In this document: positions 42,597-51,651 of the stretch, in pieces
Position numbering within the stretch: position 1 is the stretch's first letter
How the letters are laid out: every line of letters begins with the position of its first letter
DNA from: DATBGO01 sp036558005
Lineage (GTDB): Bacteria > Actinomycetota > Actinomycetes > Streptosporangiales > Streptosporangiaceae
Assembly (NCBI GenBank): GCA_036558005.1
Contig: DATBGO010000247.1
Coordinates: 1-64,000 of the forward strand
Direction of reading: 5' to 3'
DNA length: 64,000 bases
The notes under the pieces: generated by a model
Database searches by the model: none
Told to the model about the DNA's origin: nothing
The model's input: only the letters and a program-made list of their open reading frames with translations
Made by a program: the position numbers and the translations under genes

Positions 42597-44150
42597 TCAG
42601 CCGTCGGGCTGTCCGGCCGCGGGCGCCAGCGGCTGGTCGTCGGGGGCGGGGGCGAGAACCGGCGCGGCCTGCTTGCGACGGCCCACGGCAAAATAGTAGA
42701 TAGCTCCGATGACCGCGATGACCACCACGACCGTCCACAAGATCGGGATCTTGTCGGCGAAGCCGATGCCGAAGCTCAGCAGCCCGCCGGTCTGGCGCGG
42801 CTCGGGGTTGCTGGCCAGCCGCGGCCAGGCGAAGTTGACCAGCATGCCGCCGCCGTAGAGCAGCGCCAGGACGTTGACCAGCAGGCCCCACCGGCCCAGC
42901 CGGAACGGCGCGCTGATCTTCGGCCAGCCGCCCAGCCTGGCCCGCAGGATCACGATGTTGCCCAGGAAATAGCTCAGGTAGATCATGCCGGTCGCGGCGA
43001 TCGCGATGATCGCGACCCCGGCGTACTTGAGGAACGGCACCGCCGCGAGGACAGCGATCACCACGCAGGACCAGACCGGCGTGTGCAGGCTGGGTGACAC
43101 CCGCGACAGCGGCCCGGAGAACGGCAGCTGATTGTCGCGCGCCATGCCGAAACAGAGCCGGATGGTGGCGGCCATGATGGACAGGCAGCACACGAAGATC
43201 GCGGCGGACACGACCAGCAGGTAAATGGTGGCGAACGAAGGGGAGAAGTTGGCCTCGATGATCTGCGCCGGGCCGGACACGTTCTTGATCGCCGAGCCCA
43301 GGTTCGGAATGGCCACCAGGGTGCCGAGCAGGAACACCCCGCCGATCACGAACGCGCCGATGACCGAGAACAGCACCGCCCGCGGCGCCGCCCTGCGCGG
43401 GTTGCGGGTCTCCTCGGCCAGCGTCGACGCGGTGTCGAATCCGTAGATCACGAACAGGCTCATGAACATCGCGGCCAGGAAGGTGTTCGGCGCGACGTGC
43501 ACGCCGGCGCTGTTGGTGACGACGCGGAAGCCCTGGTGGTTATGGAAGGCCATCAGCACCAGCGCGAACACGAACATGCCGAGGATCTCGAACAGCACGC
43601 CGGTGTTGTTGATGAGCGCGACCAGCCGCACGCCGTAGATGTTCAGCACCGTGATCACCACCAGGGTGATCAGCGCGATGATCTCCTGGGTGTGCAGGCT
43701 GGACTGGTCTAGGCTCTTCCAGCCCAGGCCGTTCAGCGCCGGGATCAGCGCCAGCGGCAGGGTGGCGACGACCGCGGTGACGGTGATGATGCCGGCGAAC
43801 AGGTAGATCCAGCCGGTGAACCACGAATAGCTGCGGCTGGCCAGGTACTTGGTCCACTGGAACACCGACCCCGCCACCGGGTAGTGGCTGGAGACCTCGG
43901 CGAAGTTAAGCGCCACGATGAACTGGCCGAGCGCCACCACCGGCCAGGTCCAGATGAACACCCCGCCGAGCGTGGTCAGGCCGAGCGCGAACAGGGTGAA
44001 GATGCCGGTCGAGGGCGAGATGTAGCTGAACGCGACCGCGAACGAGCTGAATGTTCCCAGCGAGCGTTTCAGTTCCTGCTTGTAGCCGAACCGGGCAAGG
44101 TCGGCGCTGTCGCGCTGGTGTCCGTCGGGAACCTGTGTGCCAGCGCTCAT
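42597..44150 (-). CDS. APC-superfamily amino acid/amine permease
   Basis: The 517-residue protein has about 12 membrane helices. It opens with FGYKQELKRSLGTFSSFAVA and YISPSTGIFTLFALGL, the pattern of the GABA/choline-like amino-acid permease branch. FGFDTASTLAEETRNPRRAAP-like text (YGFDTASTLAEETRNP) forms the conserved loop before TM7. It is divergent from the kinase-dehydrogenase operon and shares an operator region with it. Substrate is probably a methylated amine or amino acid. Confidence 0.88.
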   Translation of the reverse strand: MSAGTQVPDGHQRDSADLARFGYKQELKRSLGTFSSFAVAFSYISPSTGIFTLFALGLTTLGGVFIWTWPVVALGQFIVALNFAEVSSHYPVAGSVFQWTKYLASRSYSWFTGWIYLFAGIITVTAVVATLPLALIPALNGLGWKSLDQSSLHTQEIIALITLVVITVLNIYGVRLVALINNTGVLFEILGMFVFALVLMAFHNHQGFRVVTNSAGVHVAPNTFLAAMFMSLFVIYGFDTASTLAEETRNPRRAAPRAVLFSVIGAFVIGGVFLLGTLVAIPNLGSAIKNVSGPAQIIEANFSPSFATIYLLVVSAAIFVCCLSIMAATIRLCFGMARDNQLPFSGPLSRVSPSLHTPVWSCVVIAVLAAVPFLKYAGVAIIAIAATGMIYLSYFLGNIVILRARLGGWPKISAPFRLGRWGLLVNVLALLYGGGMLVNFAWPRLASNPEPRQTGGLLSFGIGFADKIPILWTVVVVIAVIGAIYYFAVGRRKQAAPVLAPAPDDQPLAPAAGQPDG

Positions 44151-44214
44151 GACCAGCCCTCCACTTCACCCGGGACGCGGATTGAGGCGTAGCGTACGGG
44201 CGCAAATAACTAAT

Positions 44215-44246
44215 TGTCCAGACCCTTTCAGGTATGGGTCTAGACC
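44215..44246. promoter_or_regulatory. Two GntR/HutC-type operators in the permease/kinase divergent promoter
   Basis: GGTCTAGACC (44237-44246) is a perfect palindrome identical to the core of DasR/HutC operators. TGTCCAGACC (44215-44224) is a second, imperfect copy. Centres are 22 bp apart, on one DNA face. The distance is 31-62 bp to the kinase start and 65-96 bp to the permease start, so one regulator can control both sides. Confidence 0.7.
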
Positions 44247-44276
44247 TTTGATTGGCGCAGCGCATACCCTTCGGGA

Positions 44277-45188
44277 GTGCCTGTCCCCGATGTCAGCGCG
44301 CTGCTGGACCGGGTGCCCTGCCTGGCCGGCCAGCCGCGCCAGGTCGAGGAACTGGCCGGCGGGCTGACAAACAGGAACTACAAGGTGACGACCCCGCGGG
44401 GCGCCTTCGTCGCCCGGGTCTGGGCCGCTGGCGGCGACCTGCTGGCGATCGACCGGGACAACGAGTACCGCAACTCGGTCACCGCCGCGGCGGCCGGCGT
44501 CGGCGCGCCGGTGATCGACTACCGCCCGCAGGACCAGGTCCTGGTGCTGGGCTACATCGAGGGCGCCACCCTCAGCAACGCCGACATGGCGGCGCCGGGC
44601 ACCATCGCCAGGGTCGCGGCGGCGTGCCGGCGGCTGCACTCGGGCGGCCGGTTCGCCCGTGACTTCGACATGTTCGACATCCAGCGCAGGTACCTGGCCG
44701 TGGTCAGCGCGCGCGGGTTCGCGATCCCGGCCGGCTACCACGACCTGGCCGGCCCGTTCGAGCAGATGCGCCGCGCGCTGGCCGCCCGGGCCTGCCCGAC
44801 CGTGCCGTGCAACAACGACCTGCTCGCCGGGAACTTCATCGACGACGGCATCCGGCTGTGGCTGATCGACTACGAGTACTCGGGCAACAACGACCCCTGC
44901 TTCGAGCTGGGCAACATCGCCAGCGAGTGCCAGCTGCCGCCCGACGGCCTGGCCGAGCTGGTCACCGCCTACTACGGGCGGCCGCTGCGGGCCAAGATCG
45001 CCCGGGCCCGGCTGCTCGGCCTGGCCGGCAGCTACGGGTGGACGCTGTGGGGCGCGATCCAGCACGCGGCCAGCACGCTGGAGGCCGACTTCTGGTCCTG
45101 GGCGATGGAGCGGTTCGAGGCGGCCGCGGCCGGGCTGCGCTCGGCCGACTTCCCGGCCCTGCTGGCGGACGCGCAGCGCGATGACTGA
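44277..45188 (+). CDS. Choline/ethanolamine-kinase-like phosphotransferase
   Basis: The 303-residue protein belongs to the APH/choline kinase fold. GGLTNRNYKV (about 24-33) is the nucleotide loop, the catalytic loop is CNNDLLAGNFI (H-N-D in most homologues, here N-N-D), and DYEYSGNNDPCFELGN is the metal-binding segment. Start is GTG 44277 with no clear ribosome-binding site, so it could be leaderless. Its last codons overlap the next gene by 8 bp inside a 15-bp repeat array. The substrate could be an amino alcohol, and the His-to-Asn change leaves activity open. Confidence 0.82.
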   Translation: MPVPDVSALLDRVPCLAGQPRQVEELAGGLTNRNYKVTTPRGAFVARVWAAGGDLLAIDRDNEYRNSVTAAAAGVGAPVIDYRPQDQVLVLGYIEGATLSNADMAAPGTIARVAAACRRLHSGGRFARDFDMFDIQRRYLAVVSARGFAIPAGYHDLAGPFEQMRRALAARACPTVPCNNDLLAGNFIDDGIRLWLIDYEYSGNNDPCFELGNIASECQLPPDGLAELVTAYYGRPLRAKIARARLLGLAGSYGWTLWGAIQHAASTLEADFWSWAMERFEAAAAGLRSADFPALLADAQRDD

Positions 45189-45300
45189 CAGTGCCATGAC
45201 TGACAGTGCCATGACCGACAGTGCCATGACTGACAGTGCGATGACTGACAGTGCGATGACGCACAGTGCCATGACCGACAGTGCCGTGACCGACAGTGCA
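45181..45300 (+). repeat. 15-bp minisatellite at the start of the dimethylglycine-dehydrogenase-like gene
   Basis: There are eight 15-bp units. The type unit ATGACTGACAGTGCC encodes MTDSA. Units 1-7 begin with ATG and unit 8 with GTG. The first unit also holds the TGA stop of the upstream kinase gene. Variants: C for T at position 6, MTHSA in unit 6, G or A at the last base. Frame is preserved by any copy-number change. Confidence 0.9.
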
Positions 45301-47751
45301 GGGCTGCCCGCCCGGGCCCGGGTGGTCGTCATCGGCGGCGGCGTGATCGGCGCCAGCGTCGCCTACCACCTGACCAGGCTGGGCTGGCGGGACGTGCTGC
45401 TGCTGGAGCAGGGCCGGCTGTCGTGCGGCACCACCTGGCACGCGGCCGGCCTGGTCGGCCAGCTGCGCGCCTCGGAGAGCGGCACCCGGCTGGTGCAGTA
45501 CTCCACCCGGCTGTACGAGCAGCTGGAAGCCGAGACCGGGCAGGCCACCGGGTTCCGCCGGTGCGGCGGCGTGACCGTCGCGCGCAGCCGGGACCGGATG
45601 ATCCAGCTGGAGCGGACCGCGGCCACCGCGGCCGCGTTCGGGATCGACTGCGAGCTGGTCAGCCCGGCCCGCGCGGCGCAGCTGTACCCGGTCATGTCGG
45701 CCAGCGGCCTGGCCGGCGCGATCTGGCTGCCCGGCGACGGGCGGGCCGACCCGGCCGGCCTGACCGCCGCGCTGGCCCGCGGCGCCCGCCGCGGCGGCGC
45801 GGTGATCAGGGAGCGGACCAGGGTCACCGGGATCGCGACCGCCCGCGGCGCCGTCACCGGGGTGCGCACCGACGCGGGCGACGTCGAGGCCGAGATCGTC
45901 GTCAACTGCGCCGGGCAGTGGGCCAAGCAGGTCGGCGCGCTGTGCGGGGTGACCGTCCCGCTGCATTCGGCCGAGCACTTCTACGTGGTGACCAGCCAGC
46001 TCGACGGCGTGCACCGGGACCTGCCGATCCTGCGCGACCCGGACGGGTACACCTACTTCAAGGAGGAGACCGGCGGCCTGGTGGTAGGCGGGTTCGAGCC
46101 GCGGGCCAAGCCGTGGGCGGACCCGGACGCGCTGCCGTACCCGTTCGAGTTCCAGCTGCTGGCCGAGGACTGGGACCACTTCGCGATCCTGATGGACAAC
46201 GCGATCACCCGGATCCCGGCGCTGCGGGACGCCGGGATCAGGAAGTTCTACAACGGCCCGGAGAGCTTCACCCCCGACAACCAGTTCATCCTCGGCCCGG
46301 CCCCGCGGCTGCGCAACTTCTGGGTCGCGGCCGGCTTCAACTCGGTGGGGATCGCCAGCGCGGGCGGGGCGGGCCAGGCGCTGGCGCAGTGGGTTGCCGA
46401 CGGTGATCCGGGGTGCGACCTGACGGTGGTGGATATCCGGAGGTTTGCGCGTTTCAATGGCAACAATCACTGGCTGCGCGACCGGGTCGCAGAGATCCTG
46501 GGCCTGCACTACGCGGTGCCGTGGCCCAATCGCGAGGTAGCCACCGCCCGGCCGCTGCGCCGCTCGCCGGTCTACCACCTGCTCGCCGAGGCCGGGGCCG
46601 GGTTCGGCAGCAAGATGGGCTGGGAGCGGGCGAACTTCTTCGCCCCGCCCGGGCAGGACCCGCGGATCGAGTACTCGTGGGGCAAGCAGAACTGGCAGCC
46701 CTGGGCGTCGGCCGAGCAGCGGGCCGCCCGCACCGCGGTGGCGCTGTTCGACCAGACCTCGTTCGCCAAGTACCTGCTCGCCGGGCCGGACGCCGAGCAG
46801 GCCCTGCAGTGGCTGTGCACGGCCGACGTCGGCGCCGGGCCGGGCCGGACCACCTACACCGGGATGCTCAACAAGCGCGGCACCTACGAGGCCGACATCA
46901 CCGTCACCCGGCTGTCGGCAGAGGAGTTCCTGCTGGTCAGCAGCGCGGCGTCGGCTGAGAGGGACAAAGACCACATCCGCGGCCAGCTGCCGCCCGGCTG
47001 CCGGGCGGTGCTGACGGACGTGACCTCGGGGTACGCGGTGTTCGGGGTGATGGGCCCGCGGTCGCGGCAGCTGCTGTCGGCGCTGTCGGGCGCCGGCCTG
47101 AGCGACGCGGCGTTCCCGCTGCGCACCAGCAGGGAGATCGACCTCGGCTACGCGACCGTGCGGGCCACCCGGATCAGCTACGTCGGCGAGCTCGGCTGGG
47201 AGCTGTACGTGCCCGCCGAGTTCGCCGTCGGCGTGTACACCGACCTGATGACGGCCGGCCAGCCGCTCGGGCTGGTCAACGCCGGCTACTACGCGATCGA
47301 GTCGATGCGGCTGGAGAAGGGGTACCGGGCGTTCGGCCGGGAACTCACCCCCGACTACGGGCCGGCCGAGGCCGGGCTGCTGTTCGCCTGCAAGCTCAAG
47401 ACCGGCATCCCCTTCCTCGGCCGGGAGGCGGTCGAGCAGGCCAGGGCGCGCGGGCCGCGCCGTAAGCTTGTCTCGCTGGTGCTCACAGATCCGGACGCCA
47501 TGATCTGGGGCGGCGAGCTCGTGCTGCGGGACGGGGCCGCCGTCGGACAGGTGACATCCGGGGCCTGGGGCGAGTCCGTCGGAGCCTGCGTCGGGCTGGC
47601 CTACCTCCGCCATCCCGACGACGAGACGGTCACCGCCGGCTACCTGCAGGCCGGCTGCTACGAGGTGAATGTGAGCGGGCAGCGGGTAGCTGCCAGCGTG
47701 CACCTGCGGCCGCCATTCGACCCGGCAGGTGACCGGGTCAGGGGCCGCTGA
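45181..47751 (+). CDS. Dimethylglycine/sarcosine dehydrogenase-like FAD + GcvT fusion protein
   Basis: The 856-residue protein starts with up to seven alternative in-frame ATG codons in the MTDSA array. It then has an FAD-binding DAO domain (VVVIGGGVIGASVAYHLTRLG, about 46-66; TTWHAAGLVGQL near the flavin-linking position). A bridging domain and a C-terminal GcvT-like folate domain (about 460-850, with NKRGTYEADITVTRL and GELGWELYVP) follow. This layout is that of DMGDH/SARDH, which demethylate glycine derivatives and pass the one-carbon unit to tetrahydrofolate. It is coupled to the kinase-like gene and followed by L-serine ammonia-lyase. Confidence 0.88.
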   Translation: MTDSAMTDSAMTDSAMTDSAMTDSAMTHSAMTDSAVTDSAGLPARARVVVIGGGVIGASVAYHLTRLGWRDVLLLEQGRLSCGTTWHAAGLVGQLRASESGTRLVQYSTRLYEQLEAETGQATGFRRCGGVTVARSRDRMIQLERTAATAAAFGIDCELVSPARAAQLYPVMSASGLAGAIWLPGDGRADPAGLTAALARGARRGGAVIRERTRVTGIATARGAVTGVRTDAGDVEAEIVVNCAGQWAKQVGALCGVTVPLHSAEHFYVVTSQLDGVHRDLPILRDPDGYTYFKEETGGLVVGGFEPRAKPWADPDALPYPFEFQLLAEDWDHFAILMDNAITRIPALRDAGIRKFYNGPESFTPDNQFILGPAPRLRNFWVAAGFNSVGIASAGGAGQALAQWVADGDPGCDLTVVDIRRFARFNGNNHWLRDRVAEILGLHYAVPWPNREVATARPLRRSPVYHLLAEAGAGFGSKMGWERANFFAPPGQDPRIEYSWGKQNWQPWASAEQRAARTAVALFDQTSFAKYLLAGPDAEQALQWLCTADVGAGPGRTTYTGMLNKRGTYEADITVTRLSAEEFLLVSSAASAERDKDHIRGQLPPGCRAVLTDVTSGYAVFGVMGPRSRQLLSALSGAGLSDAAFPLRTSREIDLGYATVRATRISYVGELGWELYVPAEFAVGVYTDLMTAGQPLGLVNAGYYAIESMRLEKGYRAFGRELTPDYGPAEAGLLFACKLKTGIPFLGREAVEQARARGPRRKLVSLVLTDPDAMIWGGELVLRDGAAVGQVTSGAWGESVGACVGLAYLRHPDDETVTAGYLQAGCYEVNVSGQRVAASVHLRPPFDPAGDRVRGR

Positions 47752-47809
47752 CCCGGCCGGGCGGCCGGGCGGGAAGGCCACCGCGAGGCACAGACAGGAG
47801 CAGGGGCCG

Positions 47810-49180
47810 ATGACCATCAGTGCGTTTGATCTCTTCAAGATCGGGATCGGCCCGTCCAGCTCGCACACGGTCGGGCCGATGCGCGCCGCGGGCATGTTCG
47901 CGAACGCGCTGAAAGCCGATGGCCTGCTGGACGGGGTCGCCGCGGTCAGGGCCGAGCTGTTCGGGTCGCTCGGCGCCACCGGGCACGGCCACGGCAGCGT
48001 CAAGGCGGTGGTGCTGGGGCTGGCCGGCGAGGTGCCCGAGGAGGTCGACCCGGCAGCGGCCGAGCCGCTGGTGGCCAGCGTCAGGGAAGCGGGCAGGCTG
48101 CGGCTGCTCGGCGTGCACGAGATCGGCTTCGACGTCGGCGAGGACGTCGTCCTGCACCGGCGCAAGCGGCTGCCGTTCCACCCGAACGCGATGCGCTTCA
48201 CCGCGTCCGGCCCGGCCGGGCCGCTGGCCGAGCGGACCTACTACTCGGTCGGCGGCGGGTTCGTGCTCGGCGAGGACGCGGCGGGAAACCCGCGGCTCGT
48301 GCCTGACCCGACGCCGGTGCCCTACCCGTTCCGCAGCGGCGCTGAGCTGCTCGGCCACGCCGCCAGCACCGGGCTGCCGATCAGCGGCGTGATGATGGCC
48401 AACGAGCTGGCTCGCAAGGACGAGGCGGAGATCACCGGGGGCCTGACCAGGATCTGGTCGGTGATGCAGGAGTGCGTGCAGCGCGGCATCGAGGCGGACG
48501 GGGTGCTGCCCGGCGGGCTGAAGGTCCGGCGGCGGGCCGGGCGGCTGCGGGTCAGCCTGGAGCAGTCCGGCGACACCTCCGACCCGCTGTACGCGATGGA
48601 ATGGGTCACCCTGTACGCGCTCGCGGTCAACGAGGAGAACGCCGCGGGCGGCCGGGTGGTCACCGCGCCCACCAACGGCGCGGCCGGGATCATCCCCGCG
48701 GTGCTGCACTACTACTGCCGGTTCGTGCCCGGCGCCGACGTGGCCGGGGTGATCAGGTTCCTGCTGACCGCCGCCGCCATCGGCGTGCTGTTCAAGGAGA
48801 ACGCGTCGATCTCCGGGGCCGAGGTCGGCTGCCAGGGCGAGGTCGGCTCGGCCTGCTCGATGGCCTCGGCGGGCCTGGCCGAGGTGCTCGGCGGCAGCCC
48901 GGCGCAGGTGGAGAACGCCGCCGAGATCGGGCTCGAGCACAACCTGGGGCTGACCTGCGACCCGGTCGGCGGGCTGGTCCAGATACCGTGCATCGAGCGC
49001 AACGCGATCGCCTCGGTCAAGGCCATCACCGCGGCCCGGATGGCGGTCCGCGGCGACGGCGCGCATCACGTGTCGCTGGACAAGGCGATCAAGACGATGC
49101 GGGAGACCGGCGCGGACATGAAAGACAAGTACAAGGAGACCGCCAGGGGCGGCCTGGCGCTGAACGTGGTGGAGTGCTGA
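47810..49180 (+). CDS. sdaA: L-serine ammonia-lyase, iron-sulfur type (single chain)
   Basis: The 456-residue enzyme begins SAFDLFKIGIGPSSSHTVGP, the family signature. [4Fe-4S] ligands are probably Cys341 and Cys349 (GCQGEVGSACSM) and Cys383 (LTCDPVGG). It turns L-serine into pyruvate and ammonia. CAGGAG precedes the ATG by about 10 nt. It follows the dehydrogenase by 58 bp, so glycine plus methylene-THF made upstream could be turned to serine (by a SHMT elsewhere) and drained to pyruvate here. Confidence 0.95.
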   Translation: MTISAFDLFKIGIGPSSSHTVGPMRAAGMFANALKADGLLDGVAAVRAELFGSLGATGHGHGSVKAVVLGLAGEVPEEVDPAAAEPLVASVREAGRLRLLGVHEIGFDVGEDVVLHRRKRLPFHPNAMRFTASGPAGPLAERTYYSVGGGFVLGEDAAGNPRLVPDPTPVPYPFRSGAELLGHAASTGLPISGVMMANELARKDEAEITGGLTRIWSVMQECVQRGIEADGVLPGGLKVRRRAGRLRVSLEQSGDTSDPLYAMEWVTLYALAVNEENAAGGRVVTAPTNGAAGIIPAVLHYYCRFVPGADVAGVIRFLLTAAAIGVLFKENASISGAEVGCQGEVGSACSMASAGLAEVLGGSPAQVENAAEIGLEHNLGLTCDPVGGLVQIPCIERNAIASVKAITAARMAVRGDGAHHVSLDKAIKTMRETGADMKDKYKETARGGLALNVVEC

Positions 49181-49232
49181 CCCGCGCGGCCCCGGGGTCC
49201 TGGGCGGCCCGGGCATGGGTCATCCTTGTGCC

Positions 49233-49805
49233 ATGCCCACCCTCCAGATCATCATCGCCAGCACCCGGCCGGGACGGGTCGGCCCGGCCGCCGCGGCCTG
49301 GATCTACAAGCGCGCCACCGAGCACGGCGGGTTCGACGTCGAGCTGATCGACCTGGCCGAGGTCAACCTGCCGATGATGGACGAGCCCAAGCACCCCCGG
49401 TTCGGCGAGTACGCCCGCCAGCACACCAGGGACTGGAGCGCGACCATCAGCCGGGCGGACGCGTTCGTCTTCGTGATCCCCGAGTACAACCACGGGTACA
49501 CCGCGCCGATCAAGAACGCGATCGACTACCTGAACGCCGAGTGGCGGTACAAGCCGGTCGGCTTCGTCAGCTACGGCGGCGTGGCGGCGGGCACCCGGGC
49601 CATGCAGATGCTCAAGCCGGTGCTCGCGGTGCTGAAGATGGTGCCGGTGCCCGAGGCGGTGAACATCCCGTTCATCCAGCAGTTCCTGGACGACCAGCGG
49701 GTACTCCAGCCCAACGAGGTGATGGAGCAGGCCGCGACGGACATGCTGAACGAGCTGGCCAGCTGGGCCGGCGCGCTCGCGCAGCTACGCCAGCCCGCGG
49801 GCTGA
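49233..49805 (+). CDS. NADPH-dependent FMN reductase-family protein
   Basis: The 190-residue flavodoxin-like protein has the FMN phosphate loop IIIASTRPGRVG (about 5-16) and PEYNHGYTAPIKNAIDYL (about 89-106), both typical of the azoreductase/FMN reductase family. The start ATG at 49233 has no strong ribosome-binding site. Substrates may be flavin, quinone, chromate or azo compounds, and sequence does not decide. It follows sdaA by 52 bp on the same strand. Confidence 0.9.
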   Translation: MPTLQIIIASTRPGRVGPAAAAWIYKRATEHGGFDVELIDLAEVNLPMMDEPKHPRFGEYARQHTRDWSATISRADAFVFVIPEYNHGYTAPIKNAIDYLNAEWRYKPVGFVSYGGVAAGTRAMQMLKPVLAVLKMVPVPEAVNIPFIQQFLDDQRVLQPNEVMEQAATDMLNELASWAGALAQLRQPAG

Positions 49806-49814
49806 GAAGCCGGG

Positions 49815-50327
49815 CTAGGGCTCCGGGCGCAGCCGCTTGGACATCAGCACGTCGTCCACGAGGTTGCCGTCGATCAGGAACTCCTGCCGCAGCAGTCCCT
49901 CCCGCTCGAATCCGTGCTCCTCATACAGCGCGATCGCGGCGTGGTTGCTGCCCAGCACCCGCAGGCTCAGCTTCGCCGCGCCCAGCGCGCTGGCCCGCTT
50001 CGCGGCGGCGTCCAGCAGCGCGCTGGCCACCCCCTGGCGGCGCGCGGCCGGCGCCACCGCCAGCCCCTGGATCGCCAGCACGTGCGCGTTCTCCGGGAGC
50101 CTGCTGGCGGGCTTGAGCCGCAGGTAGCCGGCCAGCCGGCCATCCAGCTCGGCGACCAGGTGCGCTTGCGGCGGGCTCTCCGGGGTGAAGAAGCTTCGGT
50201 CGCCCGCCTGGATCACCGAGGGGAACCCCGAGACCGGCGACCAGGCCGCCGCGTCGATGGCCGCCAGGCCCGCGTCGTCACCGAACCGGGCCAGCCTGAC
50301 CCGGACACTGTCCGCTGGGGTGCTCAC
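49815..50327 (-). CDS. GNAT-family N-acetyltransferase
   Basis: The 170-residue single-domain protein has the acetyl-CoA loop LAVAPAARRQGVASALLDAA (R-R-Q-G-V-A, about 93-112) and a C-terminal NHAAIALYEEHGFEREGLLR, as in Rim-like and antibiotic GNATs. Start is GTG 50327 (VSTPADSVRVRLARFGDD). Longer starts to 50426 lack support. It converges on the FMN reductase gene. The acceptor is unknown. Confidence 0.88.
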   Translation of the reverse strand: MSTPADSVRVRLARFGDDAGLAAIDAAAWSPVSGFPSVIQAGDRSFFTPESPPQAHLVAELDGRLAGYLRLKPASRLPENAHVLAIQGLAVAPAARRQGVASALLDAAAKRASALGAAKLSLRVLGSNHAAIALYEEHGFEREGLLRQEFLIDGNLVDDVLMSKRLRPEP

Positions 50328-50504
50328 TGGATCTATCTTGCCCTGACCGCCGCCGCGGCAGGGATGAAGGGCGCGCCGGGCCTGGGTCCGCATCCGGCTC
50401 AGAATCCCGGTAAGATGTACCGGCACGGCCCTCAGGGAATCTGGTTTGACGGGGTGGTGTTAACCGTTCCGGCGCGGCTCCCGGGCCGTGGACGGTTGCC
50501 ATAC

Positions 50505-50578
50505 GGCGGAGTAGCTCAGTCAGGCAGAGCAAGCGGCTCATAATCGCTGTGTCGCCGGTTCAAGTCCGGCCTCCGCTA
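50505..50578 (+). tRNA. tRNA-Met (anticodon CAT)
   Basis: The cloverleaf folds as follows: acceptor GGCGGAG/CTCCGCT (G1-U72 wobble), D-arm GCTC/GAGC, and anticodon stem AGCGG/TCGCT with loop CTCATAA. The T-arm is GCCGG-TTCAAGT-CCGGC, with discriminator A50578. CCA is not encoded. It resembles the elongator tRNA-Met found upstream of rpmG in actinomycetes. Confidence 0.95.
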
Positions 50579-50679
50579 CGACGCGCTGGTGCCGTACGCG
50601 GCAGCAGGCGCGCAGCACCGCGGCCGGCCATCGCCAGGCCCGGTTACCTTAGATCCGCCGGAAAGAAAGGCACTCCATC

Positions 50680-50844
50680 GTGGCTACGACCGATGTCAGG
50701 CCCAAGATCACTCTGGCTTGTCAGGAGTGCAAGCACCGCAACTACATCACCCGCAAGAACCGGCGCAACGACCCGGACCGGGTGGAGCTCAGCAAGTACT
50801 GCCCGAACTGCCGCAAGCACCAGCCGCACCGCGAGACCCGCTAA
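50680..50844 (+). CDS. rpmG: 50S ribosomal protein L33, zinc-ribbon form
   Basis: The 54-residue protein starts with GTG (VATTDVRPKITLACQECKHR), with AAAGAAAGG 9 nt upstream. Two CxxC pairs (CQEC, CPNC) make it the zinc-binding C+ type. It follows tRNA-Met by about 100 bp, a standard actinomycete arrangement. Many actinomycetes also have a zinc-free paralogue induced by zinc starvation, which is not in this window. Confidence 0.97.
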   Translation: MATTDVRPKITLACQECKHRNYITRKNRRNDPDRVELSKYCPNCRKHQPHRETR

Positions 50845-50886
50845 CCGGGCGCGGCGGCGCCGGCCGGCGCCGCCCTGGCAGGCTGG

Positions 50887-51651
50887 TCACAGCGGGGCCG
50901 GGGGCGGCCCGGTGACCAGGATGACCGCGAGCGTGGCGGTCAGCAGGAACGGGCCGAACGCCAGCAGCGACTTGCGGTTCGCCCGGCGCGCCGCGATCAG
51001 CGCGATCCCGGTGACCGCGGCCAGCAGGTAACCGCCCGCCAGCCCGTAGAACAGCGGGGCCAGGCCGAACCAGCCCAGGTACAGGCCGAGCACCCCGGAC
51101 AGTTTCACGTCGCCCCAGCCGATGCCCGCCGGGTAGATGAACGCCTGCAGCACGAACAGCAGCCAGGCCACCGCCATCCCGATCAGCGCCTGCAGGAAAT
51201 GCCGCCAGCCCGCGGCCTCGAACGGCGCGGCGATTGCCAGCAGGATCAGCCCGGCCGGGTAGGACGGCAAGGTCAGCGCGTCCGGCAACCGGTGCCGCGC
51301 GATGTCGATCCAGCCCAGCGCCACGCTGACCACCGCCAGCCAGGCCAGCGCCGGGAGCAGCGGGTCAGCCCCGAACCGCAGCCAGAGCGCGGCCAGCAGC
51401 GCGGCCGTGATCAGTTCCGTCGCCAGGTACCTGACCCCGTAACGCTGCTGACAGGCCCGGCACCGGCCGCGCAGCCGCAGCCAGCCCGCGCCGGGCAGCA
51501 GGTCCGCGCCGCGGACCTCGGCGCCGCAGCGGGGACAGCGCCACGGCGGGCGCAGGCTGTCCCGGCCGGGGACCCTGGCGGCCAGCACGCTCGCGGCCCA
51601 TCCGGCGGCCAGCCCCGCGGCCGCCGCCGCCACCGCTATCAGCCAGGCCAT
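50887..51651 (-). CDS. Prepilin peptidase (A24 family), TadV/PilD-like
   Basis: The 254-residue membrane protein has an N-terminal cytoplasmic CxxC pair of motifs (CPRC, CRAC), as in PilD-type enzymes with the methyltransferase-like loop. The aspartyl protease residues lie in GWIDIARHRLPD and GWGDVKL. About seven to eight helices. It processes type IV or Flp/Tad prepilins. Its presence fits the CpaB- and CpaE-like genes at 62.8-64 kb. Confidence 0.9.
   Translation of the reverse strand: MAWLIAVAAAAAGLAAGWAASVLAARVPGRDSLRPPWRCPRCGAEVRGADLLPGAGWLRLRGRCRACQQRYGVRYLATELITAALLAALWLRFGADPLLPALAWLAVVSVALGWIDIARHRLPDALTLPSYPAGLILLAIAAPFEAAGWRHFLQALIGMAVAWLLFVLQAFIYPAGIGWGDVKLSGVLGLYLGWFGLAPLFYGLAGGYLLAAVTGIALIAARRANRKSLLAFGPFLLTATLAVILVTGPPPAPL

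Noticed and set aside
43699..43715. GGTCTAGG resembling the GntR site
   Set aside because: It lies inside the permease coding sequence and lacks the second half-site.
45181..45300. CRISPR-like array
   Set aside because: Units are contiguous 15-mers without spacers and are in frame with a protein.
44166..45332. Large antisense open frames over real genes, such as this one with Ala-Leu-Ser-Val repeats
   Set aside because: They mirror high-GC coding regions. The repeat is the complement of the MTDSA array.
50446..50466. TTGACG...TTAACC as tRNA-Met promoter
   Set aside because: The hexamers are only about 9 bp apart, too close for a sigma-70-type promoter.
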